Shown here: piece after piece, positions 1 through 11,546 of the stretch
Numbering within the stretch: position 1 is the stretch's first letter
Layout: every line of letters begins with the position of its first letter
DNA from: Capronia americana
Lineage: Eukaryota > Ascomycota > Eurotiomycetes > Chaetothyriales > Herpotrichiellaceae
Direction: 5' to 3'
NCBI GenBank assembly: GCA_016110215.1
Contig: JADWQD010000011.1
Span: 434,001-498,000, forward strand
DNA length: 64,000 bases
The notes under the pieces: generated by a model
Seen by the model: the letters and a program-made list of their open reading frames with translations, nothing else
What the model was told of the DNA's origin: nothing
The model's database searches: none
Translations under genes and position numbers: made by a program

Positions 1-877
1 CGGGCTTAACAACTTTCAAGTCTCGCGCCTTCTCATGTCGGAGATGTTCGTCCTTGTACAGCCCTAATGGAAAAGAGGACTGTGCCAACTCTCCCCAGGT
101 GGGAGCTGAAGCTGATGGCCATGGGTTCACAAATGCTGTCGCTGAGCTGTTGGCGTGATGTGCAGGGCGTGATGCTTTCCGCGTGGGAGTGTTCATGTTT
201 GATCTAATCCTACGACCATAATGATGCCAGTCAAAGGAACAATGCGGTGAACGGCAGCCCAGGGTCAGTCCAGCGTGAAGTTGGATGACGATGTCGCCCT
301 TCGGCTCGATGTTCTTCCGAGACGAGCGATGCGATGACGACACAATGGAAAGAGACAAATTCCAAGGGAGAAGCTTCTTTCATCTGTTCAAAGCAGGCCA
401 ACGTGGACAATCTCCTGAACAGACACGTCAAGCTGGGAACTCGCCCTCATTATGGTCTTGTAGGCACGCCAGCAGGCTCCAACAAAATGACTTCAACCAT
501 GCGAAGAGTGGCAGTCAGTGAAAGGACTCAATTTAGAGCCGCTTTCTCAACAGCGATGAGCATGCCGCCTGGTAAAGTGATAGCCGCATCCAAGGCGAGA
601 TTGGGTGTATGGTGCCAACGTGGAAGAAAAGCGAGAATGCGCGCACATTATGAGATGACATCGCAGAGGAAACAGACAACTTTCACTTACCGACGCTGCT
701 CCTTAGAAAATTAACATCATACTTACATCAGGGTCGAGTCCTGTTCATTCCTCTTCCACTTGCATCTTTTCAATGCCACCAATACGCAGGTCGAATTCCC
801 TTCCCATCTATCTCCAATCCTCGCTCCTTGATTATTTCACTGTCGCTACGAGCCGTTCTAGAGGAGTAGCTGCAGCC
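1..877. other. left-edge non-coding stretch
   Basis: No gene is convincing here. An open frame at 334-714 (+) has no recognisable domain, no clear start context and no splice partner. The last 100 bases are probably the promoter and leader of the gene starting at 878. Confidence 0.4.
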
Positions 878-1979
878 ATGGATGACTCTGAGCTGCCGGC
901 TGACGGGCAACCCGAAATATCCTGGATCAAGGTGGAACTAACTGCGACGCGAGAGTTCGAGATACCGATCGAAAATGGCCTGCTTCTACCCCCTGATGCT
1001 GTCCGAAACATGATCCTCAATGATCTTCCGCATCGTATGCTTGCTTTAAGTAGCCTGCGAGTTGCCTCTATCCCCGAATGTTACGAAAATGCAGGCGATT
1101 TTCAGGTCGGTTTAGAGCTGGCTACGGATGAGTTGAAGGGTACCTCTACCAGACGAGCACCTTGGCATCCTCGCTGACTCGAACAAATCCAGCGAATGTG
1201 GCTTACCGTATGATAACTGACAAAGTGGCGCCCGCTGCTACTCATGAACCTGTTCCCGATACCGACGTCGACAACCTTCCCAATGCCAGTGATCCGGCAA
1301 ACGCGCAGGCTACTATCGACAAACTCCGTCAGATACATGCAGCTCAGATTGCAGCAGGATCCAAGGGCCAGCATAACACACGTGCGCACCGTCGCGCTGC
1401 AAGAAACACCGCCAAAAAGCTACAAGAGGCCATGAGAACTAACAACCTCGAGTCCAACATTAATCCGTTCAAGTCGAAGATAGCAAGCACCCGAGTCAGG
1501 AAGCCGCATGTCAAACGCCAGAGGCAAGGGAAGCAACGGAGGCAAGCGCAGCATGAGGAGCAGGGAGAGCAGGAGGAGCAGGTGAAACAGGAGCGAAAGA
1601 GAGCACCCCGAAAGCCACCAGGCAACGCGATGGCCGTGCACATCCAAAGTCTGCAGAACTTCACGCAACGGATGGGAAAGGATGGAATCACAGCGCAGTT
1701 GGAGACCTTCAGACGCAATGAGGATTCCAAGACTAAGGAAAGATTGGAGAGGGCTGCGGAGAGACGATGGAAGGGTGAGGAAAGTGAGCTGACCGAGGAC
1801 AAGAAGCTGGACTTGATTGCCGCCCGTGAGTATTTTGTGCTGTCTTCTCTTTGTTCTCGTGGTCTGTGAAGCTGACGAGTCTGTAAATAGAACTCGAGAA
1901 AATGTTCGAGGCGGGGAACAAGAGGGCAGACAAGGAGACGAGCGCCAACGACAAGCAAGGGGATGACATGAAGGAGTAA
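878..1979 (+). CDS. hypothetical lysine/arginine-rich protein
   Basis: Three-exon model: 878-1139, 1193-1825, 1891-1979, giving about 327 aa. Intron 1 (1140-1192) begins GTACCT and has CTGAC 15 nt before its CAG. Intron 2 (1826-1890) is GTGAGT..CTGACG..TAG. Phases close and the frame ends in TAA. The ATG at 878 follows GCAGCC, a good fungal start context; an in-frame ATG at 773 would add 35 residues. The first 85 residues look like a globular acidic-hydrophobic segment. The rest is highly charged, with K/R-rich stretches that could be nuclear localisation signals and a Gln/Glu-rich run around residues 195-215. I recognise no family. A nuclear or RNA-binding role would be a guess from composition only. 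Confidence 0.6.
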
Positions 1980-2363
1980 CTCCCATGAATCATTGAGTGG
2001 GATAACATCGATGCTGAGTCTCTCTTGGACCGGAGAATTGGAGCTACGAATGATTGCTTTGACGGTTTGCACGAGACATTGACAACATGGTATTCGCCAG
2101 GAGTGAACAAACGCGCCTGTATACCGGGGCATTGGCTATGACCGAGGAGAGAAATTTAACCTTGCACACCTGGAAAAGTAGCTGCCAGGCCATGGATGAG
2201 CAGAAAACGACTCAAGACAGGTCCCTTCCAGTCAGCTGATCATCAAATCGCCAACCCAGTCAAGTTCGCACCGTCGATCTTCTTCTTGTCAAAATCTTTC
2301 TTTCCTGCTTCTTCTCCGCTGATTCCATTGACTCCCAAGGTATTAAGGCCGTCCTGCTGATCA
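1980..2363. other. intergenic, contains duplicated 3' tail of the amine oxidase
   Basis: The part 2235-2355 is an extra copy of the last coding bases of the neighbouring amine oxidase gene (see the repeat entry). The remainder is unremarkable 3' flank of two convergent genes. Confidence 0.6.
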
Positions 2364-2476
2364 TCAAATCGCCAATCCACTCAAGTTCGCACCGTCGATC
2401 TTCTTCTTGTCCAAGTCTTTCTTTCCTGCTTCTTCTCCGTTGACTCCATTGACTCCCAAGGTCTTAAGACCGTCCT
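2235..2476 (-). repeat. 121-bp tandem duplication of the amine oxidase C-terminal coding end
   Basis: Copy A (2235-2355) and copy B (2356-2476) are head-to-tail and differ at 8 of 121 positions by eye. Copy B holds the real stop codon (2364-2366, minus strand). Copy A, now downstream of that stop, still reads as the same C-terminal peptide and ends in an equivalent TGA at 2243-2245. The unit is not a multiple of three, so copy A is not simply an extension of the reading frame. Confidence 0.9.
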
Positions 2477-4040
2477 GCTGCTCCTGCTCCCACTTCTCAG
2501 CATGCACCTCGATCCCATACTTCCTACAGAGCCTCCTCGCAACGGCCTCCCCGCTCCACCACGCGCCCGTCGTGGTCCCTAACGCAATAAACGGCGCGGT
2601 ATGTTCGCCCGCCAACCAGAGCCCCCGCCCCGTCAGCCCGCCCGCGTCACGCATACACTCGATGTCCTCGTCGCCATGCTCGAGGCCCACCTGGAAATTA
2701 CAGTACGATCCGTTCCCCGCGAACCGATCGGCCTGCCACCGCGTCATCACGAACGAGGTGGGCGTACAGGAAGGGTTGCTGGGCGTATAGTTCGGCAGGC
2801 GGGAATAGAAAGGGTGCGCAAAGTCGTCGAGCGCGCTGTTGTATTCTGCGCTATGGGGCGGCAGGTCCGCTGTGGAACTGACAAGCCGCGCACCGCACGC
2901 CCCGTACATGTAGAATAACAGCGTTGGGTGCGCGGTCGGAGGCGGCAGATGGGCCAGCGAGACGACCGACTGGTTCCACGCCTCATCTGTGGGGTGGGGA
3001 ACGTAGGCTGGGTCGTGGAAGTGCGTGAATATGGGATAGCTGGAGAGGTCGTCGTCGTCGTCGCTCGAGAGCCAGAACGCGCGGGGGAACGTGACGTACA
3101 GTTTCTCCAGGCGGCCGTAGTTGATGTTTGAGATGGCCGAGGTGAGCCGCCGGGGGAGTCGTGGTGTGAATGCGCTTTCGTGGTTCTGTTTCAGCCACCC
3201 GAGAGGGCAGGTGACGATGACTTCGTCAAAGGTATGTTTCTGGCCGGACGACGTCGTGACTGTGACCGTAGATGTGTTGCTGTGGTGTTGCCCGTCCTCG
3301 CCATTACTGTTTATGTTCTCGTTTCCGTTGTTGGCACCGTCACTGTTGCTGTCGTCCAGTTCGAAGTGCACGATCTCCGTCTCCAGCCTCAGGTCGACAT
3401 TGTCGCTGTTTGATGTCGCCGTGCGGCTCACCTCCCCTAGGATGTCTCGGTACGTGCTTGCCACGAAGACGTTCTCCCCCTCAATGCACTCCTCGAGGAA
3501 GAAGAACTTGAGACTCTGGGTCTCGACGGCGTCGCCCACAAACGGACCCCACATCTGGGCTTCGCGGAGCAGGTCGTCTCGTTGTCGCCGGTCGAGGCCT
3601 GCCTCCTCCCTATCGATCTTCGCTCGGAAATACTCGAACAGACTCTCGTGCGGGTCGATCTGCGCCGAGTTGTCGTCCGAGTACTTGAACGCATCGACGA
3701 CCAGTTCCCACATCTTGGTCGATAGATCCACGGCCTCCGAGTCTGCTCGTCTCACTCCCTCGGCGTCGAAGAGAGCTTGCCGCTCCTCGGGCTCCATGAC
3801 CACGGTGCGGGTCTGCTCGGCCAGACGCATGATCGGATTGCCCTTCGTGCCGTGAATCCAGTTGGGGCCCATGTCCACGAGGTGGCCGGCTGAGTCGACC
3901 TGGTGCACGCGCCCGCCTACCCGGTCGCGCGCTTCAAAGAGCGTCACCACGACTCCGCTGCGGGCGAGGACGTCGGCGCAGCGCAGGCCTGCGATGCCCG
4001 CGCCGACGACCGCGACGTGGGGGATTTTGGTCGAGGCCAT
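2364..4040 (-). CDS. FAD-dependent amine oxidase (polyamine oxidase-like)
   Basis: Intronless, about 558 aa from ATG 4040; an in-frame ATG at 4067 adds nine residues and the frame stays open to 4391. Near the N-terminus lies the Rossmann FAD motif VAVVGAGIAGLRCADVLARS, followed by the acidic end of beta-2 (LFEARDRVGGR) and a conserved segment with GPNWIHG. Near the C-terminus lies the second FAD contact, WLAGEHTAPFIALGTTTGAW. This order is typical of the flavin amine oxidase family (polyamine oxidase, LSD1 catalytic domain), which oxidises C-N bonds with release of peroxide. The exact substrate cannot be read from sequence. There is no clear signal peptide. An acidic Asp/Asn/Ser-rich insertion lies mid-protein. 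The tail is Lys/Glu-rich and its coding end is duplicated downstream. Confidence 0.88.
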   Translation of the reverse strand: MASTKIPHVAVVGAGIAGLRCADVLARSGVVVTLFEARDRVGGRVHQVDSAGHLVDMGPNWIHGTKGNPIMRLAEQTRTVVMEPEERQALFDAEGVRRADSEAVDLSTKMWELVVDAFKYSDDNSAQIDPHESLFEYFRAKIDREEAGLDRRQRDDLLREAQMWGPFVGDAVETQSLKFFFLEECIEGENVFVASTYRDILGEVSRTATSNSDNVDLRLETEIVHFELDDSNSDGANNGNENINSNGEDGQHHSNTSTVTVTTSSGQKHTFDEVIVTCPLGWLKQNHESAFTPRLPRRLTSAISNINYGRLEKLYVTFPRAFWLSSDDDDDLSSYPIFTHFHDPAYVPHPTDEAWNQSVVSLAHLPPPTAHPTLLFYMYGACGARLVSSTADLPPHSAEYNSALDDFAHPFYSRLPNYTPSNPSCTPTSFVMTRWQADRFAGNGSYCNFQVGLEHGDEDIECMRDAGGLTGRGLWLAGEHTAPFIALGTTTGAWWSGEAVARRLCRKYGIEVHAEKWEQEQQDGLKTLGVNGVNGEEAGKKDLDKKKIDGANLSGLAI

Positions 4041-4743
4041 GGTGCTGGCGTGGCGGATGGCGTGCATTGCCGAAAGTGGTGGCGTTAAGGGCCCATTGTG
4101 CGCACTGTTCGCTAGGTCGAGAGAGATTCGCGACATAAACAGACCGGGATCTCTCGCGGAGGTGCTCGAGATTGAGCCTAATGAGGCGCGTACTGGCTTC
4201 GATAACTCCAACTCCGAGATCTCAGGCGAGGGCAGTCCGTAGGAGTACTCCGTATTCCTTCGGCCAATGAGATAGGTTGTGCAGTCAGGCGATAGAGAGA
4301 TTAAACAAGGATTCTGGCTACTATCTCCTCGTAGCGATATGAAGTCAAAGCGACGTATACTGATCAATCGATAATCGCTGCAAGGGATCAATCACCGATA
4401 TATAGCAGTCAAGCATAGTGATAGTGTCTGCGAGTCTTCGCCCATCGCCGCTTCCTGTGCTCATGGCTCTCGAAGCACTAACACCAAAATCATCGCAGCG
4501 GAGACATCGAGACGACTTGTTCGGCAACATCGAGTCTTGCATTCTTGTCCAATGTTAATATGGTACATTTGTCGAATATGCCTTCCACAGCGGACTGGCT
4601 GTTATCAGTCCGTGCAAGGCTCAGCTTACAACTTAATTCTCCAAGCATTTTTTTGCGCTTCGTCCTGACCAACCAGACCTCGATGACCTGACATATTTGT
4701 CCTATTTTGAACCAGTCGACTCCTTCACTCGCATTTCCACAGC
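4041..4743. other. intergenic between amine oxidase and homeobox gene
   Basis: Both flanking genes run on the minus strand, so this holds the amine oxidase promoter and the 3' end of the homeobox gene. A palindromic GGAGTACTCC overlaps a TACTCCGTA motif at 4242-4254. No gene seen. Confidence 0.5.
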
Positions 4744-6455
4744 TTACTTCATCGTCCAAGCACCTTGACTGAGCGATAGCAAGCCTTGTACACAATCCAT
4801 TTCTTCGCCTTTAGCCTTCTCCTTGGTTGGCGATGGCCGGCGATCAGCTCCCTCATCAGGTCGCTTCCGTGAAGGGCTCACGTCGGGGAACGTCATCTCC
4901 TCATTCTCCTGCAGGATCGGTCGCTGTCGCGCACTAGGCTGGGTTCTGCGCAGAGCATGCTCCGACATTCTTGTCCCAGGCGCCCAGTTCTCCTTGTCCG
5001 AATCTCCAGATGGCGATCTGACATGGCCTTGATGAGCTTTGGGTTTTTCGTCGACCGGGTCTGCCGGGGTGGTCAGACCTTGCAGACGTCCCAGTGACGA
5101 CTTTGCTCTCGATAATTTGGGTTTACTATCCTTGGATGATGTCATCCGAGCGTTGATCTTCGACAACGAAGGACTGAGGGCTTGGGTGCGCGATTTGAAG
5201 CTGTTTGATCGGATGAGGTTAATGGCACTGACGGCCGATCCAGCAGTTTCAGCTTCAGCCTGGGTTGAAAGGGCATCTTTGGTCTTGTTGTCACAGTAGA
5301 AATCCCATGTTCGCGCGTCACGGGACCGACCAAAGCCAGCTCCCACAGCTCTGGATCCTGTTCCCTGGCTGCCATCACGGTAAACATCCACCACGCTAAT
5401 AGCACTCTTGCTGCGACTCATCGGTGTGCCTGATCTAGCTTGCGCGGCTGGGGGTGAAGGACGGGGCTTCTCAGGAGACGGCGTATCTTCCTGTCTTGTT
5501 CTCACTTTGACGGCACCATCTACAGTCATGGCCAACCGAACGAAGCTGGAGGTTCTGGCGAGAGGCTCCTTCAACTGGCTCGTTTCTCCAGTCGGACTCC
5601 ATCCTGCTGATTCGGAACTGGGAGACTTCCGGCCTGTCATCTCGTCGTGATTTCTCTTTCTCGCGCTCCCAAGTCCACTGCTAGTTTCAGATAGACTGTC
5701 GACATCCTTTGGCGCGTCCTCTTGAGCTCCGACTACGGCTGGATCCTTCGTTGCTGGCGTTGCATTCTTCTCAAGGCGGGACGAGAGTGTAGAGTTGTCT
5801 GACGTACCCTGTGTACTGTGCTTGGAGCTCGCCTCGTCTCGAGGGGTGGGGTTGAGAAGGTCATGAATACTCGAGGCTCGCGAAGCTGGTCGGTTGATGG
5901 CATCGGCTGGTGCAAGAGATGCATTTGAAGGGGGTTGAGATAGGACAGAGTCTTCGGGAACAGGAGATGAGCTCGCCTGGGGAGGAGTAGGGCTGGCGGT
6001 GTTGTTGCGCAGATGGGCGACGAGTTCATGTGGCTCCAACGGTTTCGAGCGTCTTCGATCGTTCTGACGTCGGTTCTGGAACCAAATCTGCATGAAGAGT
6101 CAACCAGGTGGACCAACAAGTGGGAGATCGGTACTCACTTGAACTTCTTTCTCACCGAGTGAGACCTGACTAACTATCTGGGCTCGTTGTATCTTGTCCG
6201 GCTTGGAGTTCTTTTGGTACGCCGCTTCGAGAATGGCGTGATCCTGAGGACTGAGCATGGTCAGACAAGGCATTGCCAGAGTAAGCGGTGACTGGGAACG
6301 ACCGACCTTGTTCTCCGCCTCTTTGCTTTCACACCAGCCGCGACAACAGCAAGAGTAGAAGGGGACATGTTGGTGGGATGGACCTGGAACGCGTAATGAG
6401 TGTGGTGAGGAGCCGCAACCGCAACCCTCGTCGCATTCTGTGCAACCACCTCCAT
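4744..6455 (-). CDS. homeobox transcription factor (YOX1-type homeodomain)
   Basis: Three exons: 6455-6307, 6250-6139, 6087-4744; introns 6306-6251 (56 nt) and 6138-6088 (51 nt, GTGAGT..CAG). All phases close; about 534 aa. The homeodomain is only complete after splicing: a basic arm KAKRRRTSPQDHAILEAAY in exons 1-2, helices 1-2 in exon 2, and the recognition helix IWFQNRRQNDRRR opening exon 3. The arm and recognition helix resemble fungal YOX1/PHO2-type homeodomains. The rest is a long Ser/Pro/Thr-rich disordered region. The start at 6455 is the first ATG in frame; the ATG at 6368 would trim 29 residues and leave the homeodomain intact. Expected role: nuclear DNA-binding regulator of cell cycle or development; targets unknown. 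Confidence 0.85.
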
Positions 6456-8471
6456 ACCTTCTCTTTGCTGATCAAGAAGGAAGGACTAGGGGTCAGAACG
6501 GTGAAAAGACCAATGTTTGAGTGTCGTGGGTGTCGCGCGCGGGTGTGGGCGCAGAGCGCGTCACGCCCACCACGTCCGCCAAGCAAACAAATCAACTTGA
6601 CCCACTGGTTTAATGCTGGCTGCTGCGGGCACCCGTGCCTCCCAACGCCATCCATCACGATTCCAGCGATCGCCAAAAATTCAACTCGGCTTCATTTGTA
6701 TTTTCCACACCGACACTGATGTTCCACAATCGTGCTGCTGTGCTAGCCTGTGTTATACAGGAACCTACGTCGGTCGACCTCGGTCCATTAAGCAAGCGAC
6801 GACTACAGAGGTTGCTGCGTGCTGACATCTGCTCGTATAGAACCGTCAAAACTTTCAGAGTTTTGAGAAATGGTCGCAGAAGGATCAAATCGAAGAGGCT
6901 CGGGTAAGATTAGGCCTCAGGTTGCATCACTCCCTCTGAGACGACGGGGAATATTCTGACGATTACTCACCAAATGACCCAGGTACAAGAGGGACTCACC
7001 CATCGATCGCGACAGAGACACGAAACAACGTGACCTCAACCACATCTAAATTATACGAGGTATGGTGTACAATGAATCGGCTGTAATCCACCGCCACTTG
7101 CCCCCATCAGCTTGAATTTTAGGCCGTCGCTGCAAAGCCTTTCCAAGGGAAAACCATTCCCGTCCATTCTCTGGCCGGCGCTCGGCCGAGCTTTCAACCC
7201 TCCAAGACTAGAATTGCGTGTTGCACGCAAACAGCGAGCAGTGGCGGCGGCTCTACTATCTGTCTTGGCCCTCGGGAGCTGTTAATCTCGAATTTCCAAA
7301 TCGCCCTCGGCCCCCAAACCACAGAGTCTGATCCGACCTTCGACCATCAGTCCTAGTCAGGGTCGAAACTCAATCATGATCTTTGAGCGCGTCCTTCCGA
7401 GCGTGCCAAATCACAGGGTCGTTTGTCGTGCGCACTTTGGCGATGACTCCACTTCAACGCGCAAGTACTGTATCTCAAGGAGTACAAAGCCTCTAGCCAT
7501 CTATGTGACATGCCTGCCAAGGCACCTGTCGCAGCAGGCAGCAAATTCCCTTGTCTCCGTCGAGTCACTACACATTACGAGTCAGCAAGTCAGATTCGCT
7601 GGAAGGGCTCAGCATTGCGACATATCCACCCACACGGCTCGCCTGACGCCTAATAGGGCTGAAGGCAACCTTGCGGAAATCGTCCTTCCGTATGAGACGG
7701 GAATACCACTAGCCTTGCACTAAGCACTTCGTACATTTCAACCGTTCTTCAAAGTACCCGAATTCCTCATGAGACTGCGCGTGGAATTGCACCCTGCGGC
7801 ATCTCTAGCAAAAGCACCATCCTTCAGCTCAATCGGCCAATCGTTGCTCCTGCTGTCCCCTATGTTGCGACATTTCTTATGTCCAGCGACGTCTCCCTCC
7901 GTTGTTAATCTTCCTCCGTCCGGACAGCATTTCCCTCAAGGACTGCGCTCGCTGCATCATAAACACTGCTTTAGCTCTTCCCAGCGGCAGTATGGCGAGA
8001 GTCGACCGAACAATTTCCCGCGTGACTGCCGGAAAGAATCACCACTTCCTTCGATGCCTACTCTGCCTGGGATGACTCTGATGAAGATCGCTGTCATTGG
8101 CAAACAGTGATCGAGAACTTCTGGACGTGTCTGCCTTGGGTAGCGTACTGATCCTGCTCTCCCCCCGGATCCAAGTCTCATTGGCGGTCTATTCCCATGT
8201 TCTGGGCCCACCGTACGGGCCTTAATACTCCTGCTCGACCCTATCCGGGCTGAGAATACAAGTCACACTCAACTTTCATCCACTGAGATATACACCTGTC
8301 TAGGCAAGTCATCCATCACGGTGCATCTATGCATGAATGAACGATCTCATGATGTTGCTGCCATTTATTTGACTCTCTTTGGCCTAGCAACCCTGCCAGC
8401 ATGCCGCGCAGCGGCAGATATATGTCCAAATGTTCGACTCACGACGACACTCTTCTGGGCAGAGCGCAGCC
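6456..8471. other. 2-kb intergenic region between divergent genes
   Basis: Promoter space for the homeobox gene (minus) and the NmrA-like gene (plus). Short open frames at 7376-7723 and 7769-8110 have no recognisable domain and no splice logic. Large intergenic spaces are common next to fungal developmental regulators. Confidence 0.5.
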
Positions 8472-9617
8472 ATGATCAAAGTTGCAGTGGTTGGTACCAA
8501 CGGACTGGCGCAGTACATCGCGAACAGTATAGCAACTCAGACCTCCCATCAGTTCGTTGTCCTATCTCGAAGGGTACGTGAGCTCCCCCCAGGCGTCTCT
8601 TTGCCGTGGCTGACCTACCAAGCCGAGTCCAGGTCTAACAGCAAGAGGATGGCAAGTACTTCAGGTGAGTCATCTTCTCCTCCTTCTGTGCACGGTGCCT
8701 GCGATGGCCGTCTGGAGGAGCATTCCTCATCTATGGCTAGCCGGCGATTAGATACCTTGGTCACTGACTCCTGTGCCGACTAGGTCGACTACTCCAACCC
8801 CGGTGACCTCAGATTTAAGCTGGCCGGAGTTGACACGGTCATCTCGACAATCAGCGGCAATGCGCAGCTTGCCTTGATCGACGCCGCGGCTGCAGCTCAC
8901 GTACGACGTTTTGTCCCTTCGGAATTCGGCGGGCCCCCGTCCTTGCGTCCGCAAAACGATCTCCTCGACCATGGTCGACGCGCAGCCATTCTACGGCTTC
9001 ACCAACACGAGTCGTCGGGCATGAGGTTCACAGTCTTCACGTGTGGTGTTCTCTATGAGCGATTTGCCCCTGGCGGGATGGCTGCCTCTCAGATTGGCCT
9101 TGGAAGTAACATTGGTCAAGAAGGTGACTACTTGATGGACTTTCGCCGGAGGAGAGCGCAGGTTCCTTACCTCAACGCTGCTGGACAACCTGCCACAATA
9201 TGCATGACCTCCGCTGCCGATGTCGCCCGGTTTGTAGTCGCAGCTTTGGATCTTCCATCCTGGCCGAGAGAGTTCCGCCTACGAGGGGAACGTTTGACGG
9301 TCAGGGACGTTGTGGCCATTGCCGAAGACGTTCAGGGTATGTTACGAACAGATGGTTCAAAGCACCAGGTGACTAACGGGGGGACCGATGTAGGTCGGGC
9401 ATTTGAGATCTCTGGCCATACGAGGAGCTCGCTGCAGGACGCACTGACCTATGCGAGGGCTGTGGGCGATCATGCACGAGAAAATCGTGTCCATCATCTG
9501 ATCGCCACGGCCGAGGGTCGCTATGACTTTGTCAACACCAATTTGAACCAGCTGGTTTCACTTCGACCGGAGAGCTTCCGGGACTGGCTGATACGGGTCT
9601 GGTCGCCTGTTACTTGA
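8472..9617 (+). CDS. NmrA-like / isoflavone-reductase-like NAD(P)-binding protein
   Basis: Four exons: 8472-8573, 8623-8664, 8784-9336, 9394-9617; 306 aa, phases close. Exon 2 is only 42 nt but encodes the expected link between the first Rossmann unit (IKVAVVGTNGLAQYIANS) and DYSNP. Then come the family blocks VDTVISTISG, a conserved VRRFVPSEFG and a C-terminal substrate-domain region. The 57-nt last intron (9337-9393, GTATGT..GACTAAC..TAG) has no stop in frame, so retaining it would insert 19 residues. The fold belongs to atypical short-chain dehydrogenases; members are NAD(P)-dependent reductases or redox-sensing regulators, and which applies is not visible. The N-terminal motif lacks one typical glycine (GTNGLA). 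Confidence 0.85.
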
Positions 9618-10414
9618 GGGACGCTTGCCTGAAGGATCTGCGACAGGAGACCGGAAGAACGAATGCGACAGAAGACCAGAAGAACGGATGCTACATGACA
9701 CCGGAAGAACGAATGCTTCACGAGATCCAGTGCGAGGCTGGCGGCGAGGAACGAACAATGGCCACTCGATATAAGCATTGGCGCAATGAGAAGCCAACCA
9801 GAGGCTGCATCGGAGTCCTCGTCAAACGCAGACCCAACCAGAGCTGCGTTACCTTTCTTGTACTGCAATGAAGGAGTTTGGTATGGAAGCACCCCCACCA
9901 AGCGGCAGTTTGGCTTCGAGGAACGGGCCCCATTTTGCACCTATCCATAACAAGCTCTTGCATGATTATCGTCGGGAATAGTATGTTCCCCAGCTCCACT
10001 CCACGACTGACCGAGGTAATGGTGACGATTTCCGACTCTCGATTCCCACCACCGACCTCCCGCCGAGTTCGCTCTGACCAAAGGACACACGTCGACATCA
10101 GAGTCCATTTGGACCTTTGGCGGCTCTCTGGCGTGCTTGGTCGGGGTAACAATCTTTCCGGGCTGCAACTTGCTTGCTCCCGAGGCTTTCTTCCGCCCGC
10201 TACCCTAGGTACCTTAGATATTTTGGTCAATGATATCATGAGAATGTCATGTTTCGCCTTCCACTTCTTAAATTTTATTCCCAGAGCTCCTCTAAACACT
10301 TCTGCTAAAGATTCAGTTTCGGGAATATTCCGATTGCACAGACTCTATTCCTCTAGACCTGGAGCCCACTGGCAAAACATCCCGAGCCTATCCTTATCCG
10401 CTCGTGCACCCGAA
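9618..10414. other. intergenic with a 25-bp repeat
   Basis: Separates two plus-strand genes. It opens with three copies of a 25-bp unit (9651-9716). The rest is probably promoter of the MDR gene; an open frame continues upstream of 10415 but shows no family similarity. Confidence 0.5.
9651..9716. repeat. 25-bp tandem repeat, about 2.6 copies
   Basis: The core CCGGAAGAACGAATGC recurs at 9651, 9676 (two differences) and 9701, spaced exactly 25 bp, just after the stop of the NmrA-like gene. Confidence 0.85.
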
Positions 10415-11546
10415 ATGAAGGCGGTTGTGATCAAGGGCAAAGAAGCCTACGTCGACCGGGACCGCCCCGTGCCCAAACTGCGCGATGATTATATCCTCAT
10501 CAAAACCGCGGCAGTGGCGCTCAACCCCACGGACTGGAAGCACATTGCTTTCGGTCTAGGCGCGCAAGGCGGCCTCGTCGGGTGCGATTTCTCCGGGACG
10601 GTCGAAGAGGTCGGTTCTGCCGTGACCAAGTCTTGGTCCAAGGGTGATCGCGTCGCTGGCGTCGCTCACGGTGGCAATGCCGTCCAGCCAGACGACGGCG
10701 CCTTTGCCGAGTACGTGCTCGCCAAGGGGGACATACAACTGAAGATCCCGGACTCGTTGAGCTTTGAGGCCGCGGCCACCCTGCCACTGGGGACAACCAC
10801 CGTGATGCAGGGCCTGTTTCAAAAGGCCTTGAAGCTCAATTGGCCGACCGACCCGGTCAAGGAGAAAACCTACGTCCTGATCTATGGGGGCAGCACCGCT
10901 ACGGGCGCACTGGGCATTCAGTTCGCGAAACTGTGAGTGGCACCGTTCTCGCCTTTTGCTTTTGTTCCTGTCATCTACCACTGGCGACATCCCGATACTC
11001 ACTGACGGTGCTCGACACAGAGCCGGATACACGGTGCTGACGACCTGCTCGCCCCGTAACTTCGACTATGTCAAGTCGCTGGGCGCCGCGGAAGTGTACG
11101 ACTACAACGACAAGGAGGCCGCGTCGAAGATCCGCCAATTCACGGACAACAAGCTCAAGTTCGCGTGGGACACGATCAGCGAGAAGGAGAGCGCGCAATT
11201 CTGCGCCGACGCCCTCTCCAGCGGATCGGGCGGCAGATATGGCTCCATCTTGCCGGTCAAGTGCCCTCGCGAGGACGTCGAAAGCGTCAGCACACTCATG
11301 TACTCGATCTTCGGCGAGCCGTTCAAATTTGGCCCGCAAGAGATTCCGGCCGTGAGTGAGGATTTCGAGTATGCCAAGAAGTTTTTGGCCATGACCGAAG
11401 GGCTGTTGAAGGAGGGGAAGATCAAGGCGCACAAACAGACCGTGGGCAAGGACGGGTTGGAAGGCGTGCTGAAAGGCTTGGAGGACATGAAGAATGGAAA
11501 GGTGAGTGGAGAGAAGTTGGTCTACCGGGTTGCTGAGACGCCGTGA
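10415..11546 (+). CDS. MDR-family zinc-independent oxidoreductase (enoyl reductase / quinone reductase-like)
   Basis: Two exons, 10415-10932 and 11021-11546; intron 88 nt with CTGAC branch; 347 aa. The N-terminal GroES-like domain has the LNPTDWKH segment and VGCDFSGTVEEVG. The nucleotide-binding domain has VLIYGGSTATGALGIQFAKL, a typical NADPH motif, with the intron splitting its last codon. The cysteine and histidine ligands of the catalytic zinc of classical alcohol dehydrogenases are not evident. This matches fungal 'zinc-binding oxidoreductase / trans-enoyl reductase-like' proteins that reduce activated double bonds with NADPH. No polyketide synthase lies nearby, so a stand-alone detoxification role is as likely as a biosynthetic one. 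Start chosen as the ATG directly before the conserved KAVVIKG. Confidence 0.88.

Noticed and set aside
334..714. 126-codon open frame near the left edge
   Set aside because: No domain, no splice partner, mixed composition; overlapping frames of similar length on both strands.
1035..1132. Alternative first intron of the gene at 878
   Set aside because: A 98-nt GTATGC..GAG choice also closes the frame but has no branch site; 1140-1192 with CTGAC is better.
9878..10414. Upstream extension of the MDR oxidoreductase frame
   Set aside because: The conserved domain starts at ATG 10415; the extension is unlike the family and probably promoter.
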